From contig JAUWRE010000024.1 of the NCBI GenBank assembly GCA_030610725.1, positions 1 to 9,266 on the forward strand: a stretch of DNA of 9,266 bases, in the 5' to 3' direction. Below the pieces are notes generated by a model, which saw nothing but the letters and a program-made list of their open reading frames with translations, was not told the origin of the DNA and did no database searches. A program made the position numbers and the translations under genes. The stretch's first letter is position 1, and the number at the start of each line of letters is the position of its first letter. Of this stretch, positions 1 to 7,282 are shown in pieces. This stretch comes from Candidatus Aerophobota bacterium (GTDB taxonomy: Bacteria; Aerophobota; Aerophobia; Aerophobales; AE-B3A).

Positions 1-620
1 GATGAACCATCCGTAGTTACATCCGTTAGTGTACCCCACCAATCACCACTCAATTCTTGGGTTTGATTAATGGAACCTTCTGCCATGTAATAGCCGGGGC
101 CAGCACCAAAAGTTAGCAGAAAATTTTCCATGGGCAAACTCAGCACCGGTTCAAGGGATAGGAATAAAGAAGAGGCACTTACGCTACCTGTCGTCTTTTG
201 TGTCAGCCAGTCCCACCACCAATCGTCCCAATAGTCGGCGGCATCAATCCCATAATTTGAGTTCATTCCCATTAGATACCCTACAGTTCCCCGTAATCCC
301 AACGGCCCAGCTATATTGAATTGTATATATCCTTCAACATCCCAGCCTCTGGTTATCCTTTCAGCCAGGTCAATAGTGGCCGTCCCCCCGATACTCTCTA
401 TCCAATCCTTATCATCCTCTAGGCCCTCATTAATATCATCTACCATATCGTTCCAATCTTCAAAAAGCAAATCCCCGCCCTTTATCAGAGGCGCCATCCA
501 TCCCATTCCGCCTTTTACTCCAAAGGACCAGTTTCCTGCAGCAAATACAGAAGTAGCTAGACCCAGAACCAAAGCCACCACCAACATCGGTACCACACCT
601 TTTACTCCATACTTTTTCAT
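1..620 (-). CDS. Exported beta-barrel-like (outer-membrane type) protein, C-terminus beyond the window
   Basis: Open frame from ATG at 620 to base 1 without a stop: 206 codons are visible and the gene continues past the left edge. Residues 1-27 are a clear Sec signal peptide (MKKYG basic start, hydrophobic VVPMLVVALVLGLA core, SVFA cleavage box; mature end about AAGNW). The mature part shows alternating, glycine- and aromatic-rich strands (WSFGVKGGMGWM at 31-42; DVEGYIQFNIAGPLGLRGTVGY at about 94-115; the GAGPGYYMAEG turn at 172-182), typical of outer-membrane beta-barrels of the OmpA/porin-like type. An acidic stretch at 54-75 and a Trp/Asp cluster at 130-138 (YWDDWWWDW) probably form loops. 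The start is supported by a ten-base match to the anti-Shine-Dalgarno sequence. The gene has its own promoter and is likely an independent unit after the MoxR operon. Export is confident, the barrel fold is likely, and the function is unknown. Confidence 0.8.
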   Translation of the reverse strand, partial: MKKYGVKGVVPMLVVALVLGLATSVFAAGNWSFGVKGGMGWMAPLIKGGDLLFEDWNDMVDDINEGLEDDKDWIESIGGTATIDLAERITRGWDVEGYIQFNIAGPLGLRGTVGYLMGMNSNYGIDAADYWDDWWWDWLTQKTTGSVSASSLFLSLEPVLSLPMENFLLTFGAGPGYYMAEGSINQTQELSGDWWGTLTDVTTDGS

Positions 621-626
621 TCTTTC

Positions 627-636
627 CACCTCCTTT
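627..636 (-). promoter_or_regulatory. Very strong Shine-Dalgarno site of the exported protein gene
   Basis: Read on the minus strand this is AAAGGAGGTG, a full ten-base complement of the usual 16S rRNA 3' end, placed six bases (GAAAGA) before the ATG at 620. It is the strongest ribosome binding site in the window and fixes the start of this gene. It suggests high translation, as expected for an abundant envelope protein. Confidence 0.85.
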
Positions 637-677
637 CTTTTACAAAGTGTCTGCCTTATAATCTCATAACTATTCCT

Positions 678-705
678 ATTCTATCATACCTCGGCCAAAA
701 GTCAA
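678..705 (-). promoter_or_regulatory. Predicted sigma70-type promoter with extended -10
   Basis: On the minus strand TTGACT (705-700) is the -35 element and TAGAAT (683-678) the -10, separated by 16 bases. A TG dinucleotide one base before the -10 (686-685) makes an extended -10. Transcription would start near 671, giving a leader of about 50 bases before the ATG at 620. It lies in the 106-base gap between the dual-vWA gene and the exported protein gene. I see no convincing hairpin-plus-T-run terminator in that gap, so read-through from the upstream operon is also possible. Confidence 0.65.
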
Positions 706-726
706 TAGCAGTAGGACATTAACAGG

Positions 727-3528
727 TCACTTATCCCCGTCTTCCTTTTGTCGTCGTCGGGCAAGATGACCTAGAAGTCTGTAATAGCTCTCGTTATCAT
801 CGGTATCCACAGACCTGGAGGCTCGACCAGAGATCTCTTTTTCTTCTTGCCTTTTTCTCCTTTTTTCAATTAAATGAGTATACTTTTCTAAAGATTCAGC
901 CTTTGATAAAGAAAAGAATCGTATAGATGTTTTTAGGCCCAGACTTACTTCCTTTAGTAATAATCTTCCAATTTGGGAAGATACCGTCCTTATCCCGATG
1001 TCTGCCAACAACAAGAAAGAAGCGATAAGGACTAACCAGGGCCAAATGTCTTGAGGATCTGAAAAAGTAATCCTATTCTTTCCGAAAGGATTATCTTCAA
1101 ATTTCAAGACTTGACCCCCTGTTTCACTACTCAATTGAGTTAAGAGAGGTTCGTTTAAAGTTAATTCTCTATATTCAGCAGAGTAGGGAACTATTGTGCC
1201 TGCAATCTGGGAACTACCCGATTCTTCTCTTCTTTCATCAGAGATGCTGATGATATAGGGACCGACTTCATCCGCGTAAAAAGAGCTCAGGTAGCGACCA
1301 GGAGCAGTCTGATCCAAGAAAATGATTTCCTCTTTATCCTCAGGTTTAACTATGTGGGCTTTCAGAGACAGAAAATTGATAAATTCTCCTTTCTGATCAA
1401 TGGCATCAACGATAAGAACTCCTTTTTCCTCTTTGACTGTAATCAGAGGGAAAAGAGTCTCTTCCTCAGAGGGTAAAACCCAGTTTATGAGCCGTTCCCA
1501 GAATTGAGAGTACTGCGGCCATTCCCGCCAGTTTTTTGACCAATCGCCAGCAAGATCGCAGGTAAAGACAGCCGTTCTACCCAGACCATAGCGCCAGGTG
1601 ACCAGAAGCGGGTCTTTGCGGGGAGAAAATAACTGCACATCAGAGACTTGTTTGGGTGTAGTAATGATATAACCTTCCAGGGGAGGAACATTCTGCCAAT
1701 CAAGACTGGAAAGAATGGGACTATTCTCACTTACAATTGGAACAAACGATTCTGTTACCGTCAAGGTACGACTGATTCGTAAGGCCTCACTGGCAAAGAT
1801 ACGGGGCAGGGATTCAACATTATTGGTATAGTAGATTTTTCCCTTGCCCCAACCCGCAATGTCTTGCATCAATTCCAAATCAGTATCCTCACCGATAGCT
1901 ACTGTGCTAACTGTAATCTTTTCCTGAGCCATCTCTTTGATAATCTTCTCAAAGTCGCCCTGGCTGGATAAGCCATCAGAGAGAACAATAACATGCCTGG
2001 CCATACTGGCCTCTTTTTTTAGTTTGTCAAAGACCTCTTCCAGAGCAGGGAAGAGAGAGGTACCACCACCGGATGCCAGGGAACTCAACTGGCGAAATAT
2101 GTCTGACTTGTTAGCTGTTGGCTGAAGCGGTACTGTCCATTGGGGCTCAGTATCGAAACTTAAAACTCCTATTCGTTCATGAAGAGCTAACAAATTAACT
2201 ACAGCCAGAGCCGCTTTTTTGGCCAGCGATAGTTTGGATGAGGCGGAGGCTTGTCCACTTTCAGAACCCATACTGCCTGATTTATCCATTACTAAAACCA
2301 GAGAAAGAGTGGGAGAAATTAACTTTTGCTGAATTCCTGCATAAACTGGCAGAACCTCCTCCAAAACAGTGGTTTGATATCCTCCCAGACCAAAACTATT
2401 CACCCCGCCAACAGCTATTAGCCCTTTTCCCAGGTCTTTGATGTAACGAGAGAAAAGGCTCAACTGATGTTGAGAAAGTTGAAAGGTAGAGATGTTGTCA
2501 AGAATACAGGTATCGTAGTCTTGCAGCTCGTCAAGGGAGGAAGGAGCATTAGAGACGGAGCGAATCTCACATTGAAACCCTTCTTTTTCCAAAAGATGAA
2601 TAAAATGGGAAATTGCTTCTGGCTGGCTAGTCAATAAGAGGAGTTTAGGTCTTCCCTCTACTATTGTATAACCACTAACCTGGTTGTTAGCAGCGATAGT
2701 ATCTGCATAGAGTTGCAGGACTGCTTTATAGGTATAAAATCCTCCTTCATTCAGAATATGCGGGAAGATAAAGACATTTTGACCTTCTCTTAATTTAATT
2801 TGTTCTTTGGCTAAAAGTTCATTATTACAGTACAGATTGAGAGTTGCAGAGCTCTCCTGGAAACTCTGAGCTATAACTTTAATTTTGAGTTCCTCTCCTT
2901 GCTTAACCCGTTGAGGTACAATTAGAGCTTCCAATAAGGATTCCTCTTGTCCTAATGAGACAAGAGGAAGAATATCCACCTCTATTCCCTTCTTTGTCAG
3001 GGAATCAAGAAGCACCCGGGCTTCTTTTCTATTTTGGTTGCCATCACTTAAAAGAACAATTTTTTTACTCCCCTTTTGGGGAAAGTTAGCTACCGCTAAC
3101 TCGAGAGCTGCCACAATATTGGTATAGTCAGCATTCACTCTGGTAAGAAGATGGGAAAACTCGAGTCGACTTTGGGGAAGGGATTCCACAAAAGCTTGCC
3201 TGGCAAAGACAATGATTCCTGCCTCATCTCCTTCCTTCATCTTTTCAAGGGATTTTTTGATATAGTCCTGGGCAGTCTTTCTATTTTGCGCATTTATACT
3301 CTCAGAAACATCTAAGAGAAAAAAAATAGTCCTATCTTTGGTAGGTAAGGAGATTTTGATTCCGGCCAAAGCTAATATCAAGAAAGTAAGTATAAGGAGG
3401 CGAAGAAGAAGAGCAATTTTTCTTCTAGCAGCGGAAAGTAAGGGATGGCCCCGCCTAGAAATATACCAGATGAAAGCAAGGAGAATTCCCAGAAGGAGAA
3501 ACCAGGGATGGGAAAATTGGATGAACAT
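727..3528 (-). CDS. Large membrane protein with two vWA domains and a GATase1-like domain
   Basis: 933 residues. Order: TM1 (about 7-23), basic loop (24-37), TM2 (about 38-56), vWA-1 (67-190; MIDAS D73-x-S75-x-S77, T136, D162), an Ig/CARDB-like beta region (about 200-290), the first half of a GATase1-like Rossmann domain (294-395, with GGVNSFGLGGY at 374-384), vWA-2 (408-580; MIDAS D415-x-S417-x-S419, T490, D518), the remainder of the GATase1-like domain (610-687, YGLGRTAVFTCDLAGDW at 647-663), a second beta region (695-765), TM3 (about 829-846) and a highly charged tail. The basic loop and tail predict that residues 57-828 lie outside the cytoplasm. The GATase1-like part has no Cys at the expected nucleophile turn, so amidotransferase activity is unlikely. 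The ATG directly abuts the preceding TGA and has AAAGGA eight bases upstream. vWA MIDAS sites bind divalent metal and protein partners; here probably the scaffold or target side of the MoxR system. Specific function unknown. Confidence 0.9.
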   Translation of the reverse strand: MFIQFSHPWFLLLGILLAFIWYISRRGHPLLSAARRKIALLLRLLILTFLILALAGIKISLPTKDRTIFFLLDVSESINAQNRKTAQDYIKKSLEKMKEGDEAGIIVFARQAFVESLPQSRLEFSHLLTRVNADYTNIVAALELAVANFPQKGSKKIVLLSDGNQNRKEARVLLDSLTKKGIEVDILPLVSLGQEESLLEALIVPQRVKQGEELKIKVIAQSFQESSATLNLYCNNELLAKEQIKLREGQNVFIFPHILNEGGFYTYKAVLQLYADTIAANNQVSGYTIVEGRPKLLLLTSQPEAISHFIHLLEKEGFQCEIRSVSNAPSSLDELQDYDTCILDNISTFQLSQHQLSLFSRYIKDLGKGLIAVGGVNSFGLGGYQTTVLEEVLPVYAGIQQKLISPTLSLVLVMDKSGSMGSESGQASASSKLSLAKKAALAVVNLLALHERIGVLSFDTEPQWTVPLQPTANKSDIFRQLSSLASGGGTSLFPALEEVFDKLKKEASMARHVIVLSDGLSSQGDFEKIIKEMAQEKITVSTVAIGEDTDLELMQDIAGWGKGKIYYTNNVESLPRIFASEALRISRTLTVTESFVPIVSENSPILSSLDWQNVPPLEGYIITTPKQVSDVQLFSPRKDPLLVTWRYGLGRTAVFTCDLAGDWSKNWREWPQYSQFWERLINWVLPSEEETLFPLITVKEEKGVLIVDAIDQKGEFINFLSLKAHIVKPEDKEEIIFLDQTAPGRYLSSFYADEVGPYIISISDERREESGSSQIAGTIVPYSAEYRELTLNEPLLTQLSSETGGQVLKFEDNPFGKNRITFSDPQDIWPWLVLIASFLLLADIGIRTVSSQIGRLLLKEVSLGLKTSIRFFSLSKAESLEKYTHLIEKRRKRQEEKEISGRASRSVDTDDNESYYRLLGHLARRRQKEDGDK

Positions 3529-5400
3529 TCAAGCTGTCCTTTTGCTGAATTTACTCTTTTTTTTACCAATAGCAGCAGGAAAATGATAAAGGTACCATTC
3601 TATAGAAAGAAGCAGACAAGATAGTAGAATGAGCAAGGGAGAAAGGGATAACTTGCTCTCTGAATACTCGTTTTTTACTTGTCTATTAACCCCTGTGGAT
3701 GCCGCAGAAAATGTAACTCGGGAAAGAAGATTTGATTCACGCGCACTAAGAAGATTAGCCGCAAAGAGACTTTTCCCATCAAGGGTATAAACTCCGGCTA
3801 TTGTAGTCTCAGAGAAAATAAGAGGATCCTTGCGGTCTTCAATTGTGATTATCTCATTATGAGGATTAACAATGGTGATCTCCTCTTTTTGAGCTTTGGG
3901 AAAAATCACAAATTCCTCTCCGGTTTGAATCTGCGAGTAGGTGGGATCAAAAACCTGGGGATGAAACCACTGAAGAAGATTGAAGATAAAGATAGGAAAG
4001 CCAATCTGAAGAGGAAAATCGGAGTAGTAGAGATCGAAACCAATAAACAAGAGACGTAATCCTCCACTCTGCCAAACTTGTATCAGAGGACCTGCCGACG
4101 ACCTGAGAAGTATATCAGCCTCAGGAAGAATTTCGATCCCCAGGGATTGTCTCACATTCATATTTTTAAGATTGACAAAGCGCAGGAGGGGATGGTCAAT
4201 TTGCCATTCAGTCAAGATGGGATTGGGCTGTAGATCTTGCTCTTCCAGAGAAAGATTGGGTGGTAGAACTCCCAGACAAACTATATTGCCCCTCTTCAGT
4301 GGAGGAGGAACAATATTGTCGAAAATTATCAGATCATAACCAGAGAGCTCCTCAGAAAGAATTGTTTGTTTCTGGTGAAGGTTAACCTGAGGATAACTCT
4401 CCAGAGTAGCTTTCAGAAATAAGTTTCCCCTACTTACCAGAAGCACATTTAAACGTTCAGAGAAGCCAGGTAGGGCATAGGCGGTGTTGTCTATTGCCAG
4501 ATCATCCTGAGGGTAAGGATAGATTTCTGCCTTCAAAATAGTTTTCTGCTTGACTTCCAAATTATGAATATATTTTTTTTCTTCTTGAGAAGAAAGAGCT
4601 GATTCACTTTCGAATATCAGGTTTTGTCCCAGCCACAGTCTGAGAGAAAACCTTTCTTTTTGTAGAGAAAAATTTGCCACTTTAACTAATAGCTCATATT
4701 TCTGACTATCTTCTGTCCTGGGCCTCAACTCAAAAGAGGTAATGGCCAGGTTGCGAGAATTTTTTTTATTGAGAGGAACAAGTTCTACGGTTTGCGGCAA
4801 AGAATCTAAATCAAGCTCAAAAGCACCATCAGTAAAAAAGATAACTCTTCCTTGAGTCTGGGTGGGAAGAATGGAGCTGGCTAATTCTAGGGCTGCTGTC
4901 TCATTTCCTCTCACATCAGCAGCGGCTAGAGCTTTCAGTCTGATTAAGAGATAGGACCTCTCGTCAGAGAAATTAGCTATCAGCTGAGGCCGCTTGCCAG
5001 CCTGAACTAAAGCTAATTGCGTGTTTTTAGGAAGCTCTTTAATAAACTCCTCAGCTCTCTTCTTAGCTACAGCCAAACGGTTGGGAATGAGGTCAGTTGC
5101 CTGCATGCTGGCCGTAGTATCCATAACTACTACCATGAATTCCTTCTTTTCCTTTCTGGAGAGAAGGAATTGAGACAGGGCCATAATAAGTAAAGTGAGA
5201 ATGGCAATCTGGAGGAAGAGAAGAAGTTCAGGAGGCAGCCGCCAACGAATACGTTGAACAGGAAGGGCCTGACGAATTCTTCGCCAGAAAAGAGTACTGG
5301 AAACAATAACCTTTCTCGGCCTTCCCTTTAAAAGATAGAAAAACAGAATTACCCCTAACAAAAGTAATAGGTAAAAAGCAGAAGGGTTAAGAATAGTCAT
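3529..5400 (-). CDS. BatA-like membrane protein with one vWA and a GATase1-like domain
   Basis: 623 residues. The BatA-type N-terminus has TM1 (about 8-24), an arginine-rich loop (26-56, SSTLFWRRIRQ) and TM2 (about 57-79). A vWA domain follows (88-210; MIDAS D94-x-T96-x-S98, T168, D191 in FFTDGAF), then an Ig-like beta region (about 215-312), a GATase1-like Rossmann region (316-480, ending GFDLYYSDFPLQIGFPIF, the usual closing motif of this family), a second beta region (490-570), TM3 (about 587-604) and a basic tail. Positive charges in the loop and tail predict the vWA side is extracytoplasmic. The first MIDAS Ser is Thr, a conservative change. The start overlaps the DUF58 stop as ATGA, with AAAGG upstream, indicating coupled translation. 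Architecture matches the next gene minus its second vWA, so the two are probably related by duplication. Family membership is secure; the exact role (envelope complex subunit) is inference. Confidence 0.9.
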   Translation of the reverse strand: MTILNPSAFYLLLLLGVILFFYLLKGRPRKVIVSSTLFWRRIRQALPVQRIRWRLPPELLLFLQIAILTLLIMALSQFLLSRKEKKEFMVVVMDTTASMQATDLIPNRLAVAKKRAEEFIKELPKNTQLALVQAGKRPQLIANFSDERSYLLIRLKALAAADVRGNETAALELASSILPTQTQGRVIFFTDGAFELDLDSLPQTVELVPLNKKNSRNLAITSFELRPRTEDSQKYELLVKVANFSLQKERFSLRLWLGQNLIFESESALSSQEEKKYIHNLEVKQKTILKAEIYPYPQDDLAIDNTAYALPGFSERLNVLLVSRGNLFLKATLESYPQVNLHQKQTILSEELSGYDLIIFDNIVPPPLKRGNIVCLGVLPPNLSLEEQDLQPNPILTEWQIDHPLLRFVNLKNMNVRQSLGIEILPEADILLRSSAGPLIQVWQSGGLRLLFIGFDLYYSDFPLQIGFPIFIFNLLQWFHPQVFDPTYSQIQTGEEFVIFPKAQKEEITIVNPHNEIITIEDRKDPLIFSETTIAGVYTLDGKSLFAANLLSARESNLLSRVTFSAASTGVNRQVKNEYSESKLSLSPLLILLSCLLLSIEWYLYHFPAAIGKKKSKFSKRTA

Positions 5401-6278
5401 TTTAAAATCTGCCTTTTTCTTAAATCCTGAAAAATGAAACTGGTCAGAGGAAGAGAAGTCAAAACCCGTAGATAATTGATTTCATAATGTTGACAGAAAG
5501 ATTCAACTCTTTGGAAAAAATCTCTCAGCTCTTGTTCATACCTCTGGCAGGTTACTTCATCAATGATAGTTTCTATCCTCTGGTGAGTTTCTTTATCTAT
5601 CAATACTACTTCTCCTTTTTCTATGGGCCGAAGCTCACTCTGCTCTAAAATGTGTAGCAAACAGACCTCCCAACCTCGACTTCTTAGAGAAAGTAGTCCC
5701 TTTTCATATCCTTGCGGATCAAGAAGATCGCTTAGGACAACAGCCATTCCAGCTTTTCTTTGTCTTCGACTAAATTCCTTCAGGCAAAAGCTAAAACTGG
5801 TTTTTCCCTGGGCATTTATCCCTTCTAAAAAATGAAAAAGGTTAAAAACTTGAGATCTACCCCGGCGCGGAGGCAAAGTCTTTCCCAGTTGAAAAGAAAA
5901 AGTGCTACTTCCTACTTCATCTAGATTAACCAGAGCAATATATCCCAATACTGCCGCCAGTTGGCAGGCGTAATCTATTTTGGAGGGATCACCGCCAGAC
6001 ATAGATTCACTCTCATCAATAATAAGATGAACTCTAAGGTTTTCTTCTTGCGTAAAGAGTTTAACAAATAGTTGTTCCAGACGTGAAAAAAGGTGCCAAT
6101 CAATGTAGCGATAATCATCACCTATCTGGTATTCTCGATAATCGATGAATTCCAGGCCACTGCCAGGTTTCCCTCCTCTTCTGTCTCCCTGGAAAAAGAC
6201 CTTTCTGGCTTTTTTGCTGACAAGCTTTAACGAATTCAACTGATGTAAGAATTTACTGTCAAAAAGTATTTTAGCCAT
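5397..6278 (-). CDS. DUF58 family protein (soluble, vWA-like fold)
   Basis: 293 residues, no signal peptide and no membrane segment, so cytosolic. The family signature is intact at 41-61 (GLEFIDYREYQIGDDYRYIDW). It is followed by a vWA-like domain with MIDAS D88-x-S90-x-S92 (DESESM) and a second acidic turn at LSDLLD (182-187, D184). Many DUF58 proteins carry two N-terminal membrane helices; this is the short soluble form, as usually found directly after a MoxR gene. The start lies two bases after the MoxR stop TAG and the end overlaps the BatA-like gene by ATGA. Its Shine-Dalgarno is weak, so translation probably depends on ribosomes finishing MoxR. DUF58 proteins are taken as vWA adaptors or partners of MoxR ATPases; the molecular activity is not established. 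Confidence 0.92.
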   Translation of the reverse strand: MAKILFDSKFLHQLNSLKLVSKKARKVFFQGDRRGGKPGSGLEFIDYREYQIGDDYRYIDWHLFSRLEQLFVKLFTQEENLRVHLIIDESESMSGGDPSKIDYACQLAAVLGYIALVNLDEVGSSTFSFQLGKTLPPRRGRSQVFNLFHFLEGINAQGKTSFSFCLKEFSRRQRKAGMAVVLSDLLDPQGYEKGLLSLRSRGWEVCLLHILEQSELRPIEKGEVVLIDKETHQRIETIIDEVTCQRYEQELRDFFQRVESFCQHYEINYLRVLTSLPLTSFIFQDLRKRQILK

Positions 6279-6280
6279 AA

Positions 6281-7267
6281 CTAGGTTCTTTCCGGAACTA
6301 ACTCAATCACATTTTTAATTAACTCATCTGGGTCCACTCTTTCCGCTTCTCCCTCAAAGTTGAGAAGAATACGGTGACGAAGAGCCGGTAGGGCTACCTG
6401 GCGAATATCGGCAAAACTGACGTTAAATCTCTTTTTGGTAAATGCTCTAGCTTTCCCGGCAGAGATAAGAGCCTGAGCTCCTCGCGGGCTGGACCCATAG
6501 CGAACATATTTTTGCACCTTTTGCGTAGCTGACCCTGAGCCAGGTTGGGTAGCCAGCACCAGGCGAGTAGCATAATCCAGGACATGTGAAGCAACCGGGA
6601 TATCCCTTACCAGGAATTGAATTTGGCGAAGTTCGCTCTGACCAATGACTTTATTGAGGGTGGGCAACTCCTGAATGGTAGTTCGATTAACAATTTCTTT
6701 TAGTTCAAAAGGGTAAGGATATTCCATCTTTAATTTAAAGAAGAATCTATCTACTTGAGCTTCGGGCAAGGGATAAGTTCCCTCCATCTCTATGGGATTC
6801 TGGGTGGCCAGAACAAAAAAGGGGAGTTCAAGACTGCGAGTTACTCCGGCTACAGTGACTTTCTGTTCCTGCATTGCTTCCAGGAGGGCTGATTGCGTTT
6901 TGGGAGTAGCCCGATTTATCTCATCAGCCAGAATAATTTGAGCAAAGATAGGCCCCTTCTGAAATTCAAAGAAACGTCTCCCATCCTCTCCTTGCATAAT
7001 AATATTGGTTCCTACAATATCAGCTGGCATTAGGTCGGGAGTGAACTGAATACGAGAAAACTTCAAATCAAGAGCCTGGGATAAAGATTTCACTAAGAGA
7101 GTTTTTCCCAGGCCGGGAACGCCTTCTAGAAGAACGTGTCCGTTACAGAGAATAGCTGTGAGCACCTCGTCAATAATCTTCTCCTGCCCTACAATTATTC
7201 TCTTTACTTCATTTATGATACCCTCTATTTGCTTTTGAAATTTCTCAATTCTCTCTTGGTCTGGCAC
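6281..7267 (-). CDS. MoxR-family AAA+ ATPase
   Basis: 328 residues, the usual MoxR length. Walker A GVPGLGKT (49-56), Walker B LADEIN (113-118), sensor 1 LATQNP (153-158), the MoxR signature PLPEAQVDRFFFK (167-179) with likely arginine finger R174, and sensor 2 GSSPRG (258-263, R262) are all present, so it should be an active hexameric ATPase. MoxR proteins act as chaperones that remodel or insert cofactors into vWA-domain partners, and the MoxR-DUF58-vWA order here is the classic arrangement. The start is GTG at 7267, supported by AAAGGA eight bases upstream, which begins inside the stop region of the preceding gene; no better in-frame ATG precedes it. The 15-base gap is the widest inside this operon. 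Function as a MoxR ATPase is secure; its substrate is unknown. Domain order does not fit RavA, which has extra C-terminal domains. Confidence 0.95.
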   Translation of the reverse strand: MPDQERIEKFQKQIEGIINEVKRIIVGQEKIIDEVLTAILCNGHVLLEGVPGLGKTLLVKSLSQALDLKFSRIQFTPDLMPADIVGTNIIMQGEDGRRFFEFQKGPIFAQIILADEINRATPKTQSALLEAMQEQKVTVAGVTRSLELPFFVLATQNPIEMEGTYPLPEAQVDRFFFKLKMEYPYPFELKEIVNRTTIQELPTLNKVIGQSELRQIQFLVRDIPVASHVLDYATRLVLATQPGSGSATQKVQKYVRYGSSPRGAQALISAGKARAFTKKRFNVSFADIRQVALPALRHRILLNFEGEAERVDPDELIKNVIELVPERT

Positions 7268-7282
7268 TTTATTTTTCCTTTC

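Noticed and set aside
316..669. Plus-strand open frame of 117 codons
   Set aside because: It lies antisense to the exported protein gene, which has a signal peptide, promoter and strong ribosome binding site; its Ser/Pro-rich product is what an antisense shadow would give.
621..726. Intrinsic terminator between the operon and the exported protein gene
   Set aside because: No stable inverted repeat followed by a T-run on the minus strand was found in this gap; a Rho-type or distant terminator cannot be excluded.
3338..3586. Plus-strand open frame across the junction of the two vWA genes
   Set aside because: Antisense to two well-supported domain-bearing genes, with an Arg/Lys-rich product and no recognisable fold.
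727..7267. Classical Bat aerotolerance operon
   Set aside because: The BatB, BatD and TPR-containing BatC/E types are not seen, while a dual-vWA GATase1-like protein, a DUF4175-like protein and a permease are present, so only a distant relationship is claimed.
5397..7267. RavA-ViaA pair
   Set aside because: The ATPase is short, without RavA C-terminal domains, and its partner has the DUF58 signature, not the ViaA layout.
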